64,000 nucleotides of DNA, from assembly GCF_000010665.1 (NCBI RefSeq), contig NC_012796.1, forward strand, positions 2,137,501 through 2,201,500, given 5' to 3'. Of this stretch, positions 59,066 to 64,000 are shown piece after piece (the stretch's first letter is position 1; every line of letters starts with the position of its first letter). The translations under genes and the position numbers were made by a program. This DNA comes from Solidesulfovibrio magneticus RS-1. Its GTDB lineage: Bacteria; Desulfobacterota; Desulfovibrionia; Desulfovibrionales; Desulfovibrionaceae. The notes below the pieces were generated by a model. That model was not told the DNA's origin. It ran no database searches and saw nothing but the letters and a program-made list of their open reading frames with translations.

Positions 59066-60910
59066 ATGGCTGTTTTCTATCCAGGCGCTTCCGAGCGCTG
59101 CCCAGGCGGGTCCGTGCGCCAGATAATCAAGCGCTGGTCGTTTCGCGGCGGCGCGTCGCCTTTGCTGCTGCTTGGCGCGGCCGGCATCCTGGCCGCCGTG
59201 GTGGCGGCCATGGCGGCCATGGACCTGGGCCGCGAAAAGCAATACATGACCCAGCTTTTGCTGGAAAAAGGCGCGGCGCTCATCAAGGCTTTCGAGGCCG
59301 GGGCGCGCACCGGGATGCGGGGCGGCTTTGGCGCGGACATCCGGCTGCAGCATCTCATCGAGGAAACCGCCAACCAGCCCGGCATCTTCGCCATCGCCGT
59401 CACCGACGAGGACGGGCGCATCCTGGCCCACAGCGATGCCTCGCGCATCGGCCAGGCGCTTTTCGATCCGCCGGTCATGGCCGAGCTGGCCCCGGACGCC
59501 GCCGAGAAATGGCGGCTGGCCGTGGAGGAAGAGGCCGGGCGCGAGTCGTTTTTGGTCTACCGGCGCTTCGTGCCTTCCTCCGCCGGCCGAGGCCCCCACG
59601 GGCTGCGCGCCCATCCACCGGTTGGCGAGCGGGAGTTTCTGTGCACCGAGGACTGCGACGCCAAGGGCGTGCGCCGGCCCCTGCGCGGCGTGCCGCTCAT
59701 TATTTTCGTCGCCCTGGACGTGGCCCCCATCGAGGCTGCACGGCGGGCCGATCTGCACAACATGCTGACCTCGGCCTCGGTCATCCTCATTGTGGGCCTG
59801 GGCGGCGTGCTCGGGCTTTTCTGGGCCCAGAGCTACCGGGCCCAGCGCAAGGCCCTGCGCCAGACCACGGCCCTGGCCTCGGAAGTGGTGGCGGCCATGC
59901 CGGCGGGACTGATCCTCATCGGCCCCGACGATAAGGTGGCCATGGCCAACGGCGCGGCCGAACAGTTGGCCGGCGTCGCTCCGGGCGGGCTGGTCGGCCG
60001 CGAAGCCGCCTCGGTCCTGCCCTGGGAAGAGGTGCGCCGGCCGGCCGCCGACGAGCGCGAGATGGACATGTCCCTGGCCGGCGGCCCGGTGGTCGCCCTG
60101 GGCGTATCGGTCTCGGCCGTGCGCACCGAGGAGGGCACGCCGGTGGGGTCGCTTGTGGTGCTGCGCGACCTGCGCGAGGTGCGCCGGCTGGAAGCCGAGG
60201 TGCGCCGCCGCGAAAAGCTCGCCGCCGTGGGCAACTTGGCTGCTGGCGTGGCTCATGAGATCCGCAATCCGCTCAGTTCCATCCGGGGCTACGCCGCCTA
60301 CTTCGGCGGCAAGTTCGACCCCGGCAGCGAGGACCGGCAGGCCGCCGAGATCATGGTGCGCGAGGTGGACCGGCTTAACCGCGTCATCTCGGAACTCATT
60401 GAATTCTCCCGACCCTCGGACATCCAGCGCCGGCCGGTGCGTCTGGCCGATCTGGCCGGCCACGCCGCCCGCCTCATCCGCCCCGACGCTCTTGCCCGGG
60501 GTGTGGAGATCGCCGTCGAGGACGCGCCGGGCGTGCCCGACGTTCCGGCTGATCCCGACCGGCTGGCCCAGGCGGTGCTCAACCTGTGCTTAAACGCCGT
60601 CCAGGCCATGGACGCGGGCGGCACGCTCGGCCTGCGTACCGGGCTGGCCCCGGACGGCCGGGCCTATCTGGAAGTCACGGATACCGGCCGGGGCATCGAC
60701 CCGGCCGAGCGCGACCGGATTTTCGATCCCTATTATACGACCAAGGCCCGGGGCACGGGCCTGGGCCTGCCCATCGCCCACAAGATCGTGGCCGCCCACG
60801 GCGGCGAGATACGGCTGACGCCGCGCCCCGAGGGCGGCACCTCGGCCATGGTGCTGCTGCCGGTCACGGGCGGCGAGGGGGCCGATACGGAGGAAGCCGA
60901 TGCGGGCTGA
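59066..60910 (+). CDS. membrane sensor histidine kinase (NtrB/ZraS class)
   Basis: A 614-residue sensor kinase. TM1 is about residues 33-51, a periplasmic sensor domain runs to about 225, TM2 is about 236-253, then a PAS-like region (270-375), the HisKA helix with the phospho-acceptor His397 in GVAHEIRNPLSS, and the HATPase with NLCLNAVQAMD, VTDTGRGIDP and GTGLGLPIAHKI. The periplasmic domain has a Cys pair (EFLCTEDCDAK) that could respond to metal or redox. The kinase stop overlaps the response-regulator start by 11 bases. An in-frame GTG at residue 16 is an alternative start. Confidence 0.92.
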   Translation: MAVFYPGASERCPGGSVRQIIKRWSFRGGASPLLLLGAAGILAAVVAAMAAMDLGREKQYMTQLLLEKGAALIKAFEAGARTGMRGGFGADIRLQHLIEETANQPGIFAIAVTDEDGRILAHSDASRIGQALFDPPVMAELAPDAAEKWRLAVEEEAGRESFLVYRRFVPSSAGRGPHGLRAHPPVGEREFLCTEDCDAKGVRRPLRGVPLIIFVALDVAPIEAARRADLHNMLTSASVILIVGLGGVLGLFWAQSYRAQRKALRQTTALASEVVAAMPAGLILIGPDDKVAMANGAAEQLAGVAPGGLVGREAASVLPWEEVRRPAADEREMDMSLAGGPVVALGVSVSAVRTEEGTPVGSLVVLRDLREVRRLEAEVRRREKLAAVGNLAAGVAHEIRNPLSSIRGYAAYFGGKFDPGSEDRQAAEIMVREVDRLNRVISELIEFSRPSDIQRRPVRLADLAGHAARLIRPDALARGVEIAVEDAPGVPDVPADPDRLAQAVLNLCLNAVQAMDAGGTLGLRTGLAPDGRAYLEVTDTGRGIDPAERDRIFDPYYTTKARGTGLGLPIAHKIVAAHGGEIRLTPRPEGGTSAMVLLPVTGGEGADTEEADAG

Positions 60911-62288
60911 ATTGCTGGTCGTTGACGACGACGCCGGGCACTTGTCCATGCTGCGCACGGTGCTCACCGGCTGGGGCTACGGCGTCACCGGGGCAACGGA
61001 CGGGGCCGAGGCCGTGGAACTGGTGCGAAGCCGTCCCTTCGACGCGGTGCTGCTGGACGTGCGCATGGCCGGCATGGGCGGCATGGAAGCCTTATCACTC
61101 ATAAAAGAGTATAACCCGGCCGTGCCGGTGCTCATCATGACGGCCTATTCGTCGGTGGAGACGGCCGTTTCGGCGCTCAAGTCCGGGGCCTACGACTATC
61201 TCACCAAGCCGCTGGACCTCGACGTCATGCGGCTGACCGTGGAACGCGCCCTGGACCATCTGCGTCTGGCCCGGGAAAACGAGAACCTGCGCCAAAAGCT
61301 CGGGCCTGGCGTGGTCGGGCCGGAGATCATCGGCAAAAGCCCGGCCATGCGCGAACTGTTTTCCATGATCGCCATGGTGGCCCCCACCGAGGCCACGGTG
61401 CTGGTCACCGGCGAATCCGGCACGGGCAAGGAGCTGGTGGCCAAGGCGCTGCATGCCGGCAGCCCGCGCGCCGGCGGGCCGATGGTGGCCGTCAACTGCG
61501 CGGCTTTAAATGAAACCCTGCTGGAATCGGAACTCTTCGGCCACGAGAAAGGGGCCTTCACCGGGGCCGAACGGCGGCGGGAAGGGCGGTTCATGGCCGC
61601 CGACAAGGGCTCGATCTTTTTGGACGAGATCGGCGAAATCGCCCCGTCCATCCAGGCCAAGCTGTTGCGCGTCATCCAGGAGCGCGAGATCCAGCGCGTG
61701 GGCGGCGACCGGCCGGTGGGCGTGGACGTGCGCATCCTGGCCGCCACCAACCGCGACCTCAAAAAGGAGGTCGAGGCCGGCCGGTTCCGCGAAGACCTCT
61801 ACTATCGCCTCAATGTCGTGGCCATTTCCGTGCCGCCCTTGCGTGAGCGGGGCCAGGACATTCCGCTTCTGGCCCAGCATTTCCTGACCCGCTTTGCCGA
61901 GAAAAACCGCAAACGCATCAAGGGCTTCACCCCGGCGGCCATGGACCACCTGCTGCGTTGTCCCTGGCCGGGCAACGTGCGGGAGCTGGAAAACGCCGTG
62001 GAGCGCGCCGTCATCCTGTCCGTCGGGGAATACGTCACCGAGCGCGAACTGCCGCTGTCGGCCATGCGCGAGGCCGGCGGCAACGGGGCCCCAGGCGGAG
62101 CAGGCGGAGGCGCGCCCGCGCCGGGCGACATGGCCGGACTGGCCGGCATGGCCCTGGACGATGTGGAGCGCGAGGTCATCCTGGCCACCCTGCGCGACAC
62201 CGGCGGCAACAAGAGCGAAGCGGCCCGGGTGCTCGGCATCACCCGGGCCACCCTGCACAAGAAGCTCAAGAAGTACGGCGAGGAATAG
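60900..62288 (+). CDS. sigma-54 response regulator (NtrC/ZraR class)
   Basis: A 462-residue transcription activator. The receiver (1-120) has acceptor Asp in VLLDVRMAGMGG; the AAA+ domain (about 145-380) has Walker A GESGTGKE, the sigma-54 loop ESELFGHEKGAFTGAE and Walker B GSIFLDEIGEI; the C-terminal Fis-type helix-turn-helix is NKSEAARVLGITRATLHKKL. A Gly/Ala/Pro linker precedes the DNA-binding part. It works with the sensor kinase upstream, activating sigma-54 promoters after phosphorylation. The target genes are not evident in the window. Confidence 0.95.
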   Translation: MRAELLVVDDDAGHLSMLRTVLTGWGYGVTGATDGAEAVELVRSRPFDAVLLDVRMAGMGGMEALSLIKEYNPAVPVLIMTAYSSVETAVSALKSGAYDYLTKPLDLDVMRLTVERALDHLRLARENENLRQKLGPGVVGPEIIGKSPAMRELFSMIAMVAPTEATVLVTGESGTGKELVAKALHAGSPRAGGPMVAVNCAALNETLLESELFGHEKGAFTGAERRREGRFMAADKGSIFLDEIGEIAPSIQAKLLRVIQEREIQRVGGDRPVGVDVRILAATNRDLKKEVEAGRFREDLYYRLNVVAISVPPLRERGQDIPLLAQHFLTRFAEKNRKRIKGFTPAAMDHLLRCPWPGNVRELENAVERAVILSVGEYVTERELPLSAMREAGGNGAPGGAGGGAPAPGDMAGLAGMALDDVEREVILATLRDTGGNKSEAARVLGITRATLHKKLKKYGEE

Positions 62289-62488
62289 GGGGCTTTCGCC
62301 GCCCGGGTCGAGACAGGAGGCGGGGTCGGCAGCCTGTCTCCTAATCCAATACGACGCGTGCCAGCCGCCCGGGCCGCGCCGGCGGGCAGGACTGGCAGCC
62401 CGTTTCCTGATCCGAGACCAAACGTGGCCGTCGCTCGCCAACGAAACTGGGATGGTTTCCCGGCCCGCCGCCACGCCCGACAATAAAA

Positions 62489-62510
62489 GGGCGCGGACTG
62501 GTCCGCGCCC
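62489..62510 (-). terminator. terminator of the acyl-CoA synthetase gene
   Basis: GGGCGCGGAC and GTCCGCGCCC form a strong stem. On the minus strand it is followed by TTTTATTG, 49 bases after the synthetase stop. Confidence 0.7.
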
Positions 62511-62558
62511 CGGTAACTTGACTTTATCCGTCGGGAGAAAACCCTCCCGCCCCTTGTC

Positions 62559-64000
62559 CTACCGCATGGCCTCGGGAAAGAGCTTGCCCGCCAGCTCGCG
62601 CAGCTTGTACTTCTGCACCTTGCCGCTGGTGGTCAGCGGAAACTCCTCCACGAACGCGATGTACTTGGGAATCTTGTGCCAGGCGATCTGGCCCCGGCAG
62701 AAGTCCTTGACGTCCTCGGGAGCCATCTCCACGTCCTTGCGCAGGATAATAAACGCCCCCACTTCCTCGCCGTACTTGCGGCTGGGCACGCCGGCCACCT
62801 GCACGTCGGCGATGCCCGGCATGGTGTAGAGGAATTCCTCGATCTCTCGGGGGTAGATGTTCTCGCCGCCGCGAATGATCATGTCCTTGATGCGACCGGT
62901 GATGACCACGAAGCCGTTTTCGTCCATGACGCCAAGATCGCCCGAATGCAGCCAGCCGTCCGCGTCGATGCACTTGGCCGTGGCTTCGGGATTCTTGTAG
63001 TAGCCCTTCATGGCGTTGTAGCCCCGGCAGCAGACTTCGCCCTGCTTGCCGCGCTCCACTTCTTCATTGGTCTCGGGGTCGAGCACCTTGACTTCGACGT
63101 GGGGGAAGGCCTTGCCCACGCTTTCCACCCGGTAGTGGTAGGGGTCGTCCACGTCGGACTGGGTCATGCCGGGCGAGCTTTCGGTCAGGTCGTAGACGCT
63201 GGTGATCTGCTTCATGTACATCTTCTCGGTCACCTGCCGCATGGTCTGCACCGGGCAGACCGAGCCGGCCATGATGCCGGTGCGAAGGGACGAGAAGTCG
63301 AATTTCGGGAACAGCGGATGCTCCAGCATGGCGATAAACATGGTGGGCACGCCGTAAACGGCCGTGCACTTCTCCTGCTCGATGGACATCATGGATTTGA
63401 CCGGGTCGAAAACTTCGGTGAAAACCATGGTGGTGCCGTGGTTGAGGCAGGCCATGACGCCGAGCACGCAGCCGAAGCAGTGAAACAGCGGCACGTGGAT
63501 GAGCAGCTTGTCCTTATTGGTGAACCGCTGGCGCTGGCCGATAGAGTAGCCGTTGTTCAGGATGTTGTGGTGGCTCAGCATGACGCCCTTGGGGAAGCCG
63601 GTTGTCCCCGAGGTGTACTGCATGTTGACCACGTCGTGGCAGTTGAAGGTGGCCTGCCGGGCTTTCAATTCCTCGTCGGTGACGGTGCGGGCCAGACCGA
63701 TGATCTCGGGGATGGAGTACATGCCCCGGTGTTTTTCCACGCCCAGGAAGCACACCCGCTTGAGGTGGGGGAAAGTCTCGCTTCTGATCGCCCCACGCTG
63801 CATGTTGCGCAGCTCCGGGGCCAGGTCGTAGAGGATCTCGATATAGTCCGAATCCCGGAAGCCGTTGATGATGAAGATGTTGTCGGCGTCGGAATTGGTG
63901 AGCAGATACTTGAGCTCGTTGCGCTTGTAGGCCGTGTTGACGGTGAGCAGCACGGCGCCCATCTTGGCCGTGGCGAACATCAACGCCACCCAGAAGGGCA
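62559..64000 (-). CDS. fatty-acyl-CoA synthetase, 5' part beyond the window
   Basis: At least 480 residues of an AMP-forming acyl-CoA synthetase; the frame is still open at the right edge, so the N-terminus lies outside. Motifs: [11 protein letters not shown] (phosphate loop), [18 protein letters not shown] (A5), [44 protein letters not shown] (hinge, fatty-acid type) and the catalytic Lys in [11 protein letters not shown]. It activates medium- or long-chain fatty acids to CoA thioesters. It differs from the aryl-type ligase at 34841 in the A5 and hinge motifs. A terminator follows. Confidence 0.93.
   Translation of the reverse strand, partial: PFWVALMFATAKMGAVLLTVNTAYKRNELKYLLTNSDADNIFIINGFRDSDYIEILYDLAPELRNMQRGAIRSETFPHLKRVCFLGVEKHRGMYSIPEIIGLARTVTDEELKARQATFNCHDVVNMQYTSGTTGFPKGVMLSHHNILNNGYSIGQRQRFTNKDKLLIHVPLFHCFGCVLGVMACLNHGTTMVFTEVFDPVKSMMSIEQEKCTAVYGVPTMFIAMLEHPLFPKFDFSSLRTGIMAGSVCPVQTMRQVTEKMYMKQITSVYDLTESSPGMTQSDVDDPYHYRVESVGKAFPHVEVKVLDPETNEEVERGKQGEVCCRGYNAMKGYYKNPEATAKCIDADGWLHSGDLGVMDENGFVVITGRIKDMIIRGGENIYPREIEEFLYTMPGIADVQVAGVPSRKYGEEVGAFIILRKDVEMAPEDVKDFCRGQIAWHKIPKYIAFVEEFPLTTSGKVQKYKLRELAGKLFPEAMR

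Overview
The window is high-GC, densely coded DNA that reads as the chromosome of a sulfate-reducing Desulfovibrionaceae bacterium (Desulfovibrio/Solidesulfovibrio type). The pointers are a Desulfovibrio-style outer-membrane porin, an integrase-derived TOBE regulator of the TunR type known from sulfate reducers, TrpB2, paired FeoA proteins, a DUF2318 iron locus and many small secreted proteins of unknown function. This placement is an inference from gene content. No rRNA or tRNA was seen.

Layout. 0-19 kb is core genome: CheW, a catalytically degenerate L,D-transpeptidase-fold lipoprotein, a heptose-phosphate adenylyltransferase with a YkgJ protein, an RsbW/STAS pair, a dynamin-like GTPase, secF without secD, a response regulator with TPR-like repeats, GAPDH, several secreted unknowns, a polysaccharide deacetylase, a single-domain molbindin and a D-Ala-D-Ala carboxypeptidase.

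19-27 kb is an integrated mobile element. It is bounded by a 42-bp near-perfect direct repeat (18967-19008 and 26998-27039), and inside each end lie three 13-bp-spaced iterons at matching distances of about 88 bp. Its tyrosine integrase was split by an IS element with a TTAA duplication; removing the IS restores the frame exactly. The integrase also carries a one-base frameshift. Cargo is a KilA-N protein, an SGNH-hydrolase envelope protein, remnants, and a dead IS256-family copy.

27-39 kb holds an unusual metabolic cluster: an RsbW-like/GNAT protein, a HisC-like aminotransferase and an MFS transporter on the plus strand; a three-subunit molybdenum hydroxylase on the minus strand; then an aryl-CoA-ligase-like enzyme and an acyl-carrier-protein/GNAT fusion on the plus strand, with a WcbI-like gene beyond. 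The two GNAT proteins appear to share the same C-terminal module behind different N-terminal domains. I recognise no described pathway with this set, so it is the best candidate for an undescribed system.

39-64 kb: an MBL hydrolase, a calcineurin-like phosphodiesterase, an M32 carboxypeptidase, an orphan ModA, a porin interrupted by an in-frame amber codon, trpB2 behind a leader terminator, a molybdate/tungstate region (TunR-like regulator, hydrolase, modC, modA-like, modB), a Fur-box feoA-feoA pair without feoB, a chemoreceptor with a periplasmic CZB-like motif, a DUF2318/ABC operon, an NtrC-type two-component system and a fatty-acyl-CoA synthetase running off the right edge.

Molybdenum/tungsten handling recurs across the window: molbindin, ModA, TunR-like regulator, ModABC, and the molybdenum hydroxylase as a consumer of the metal.
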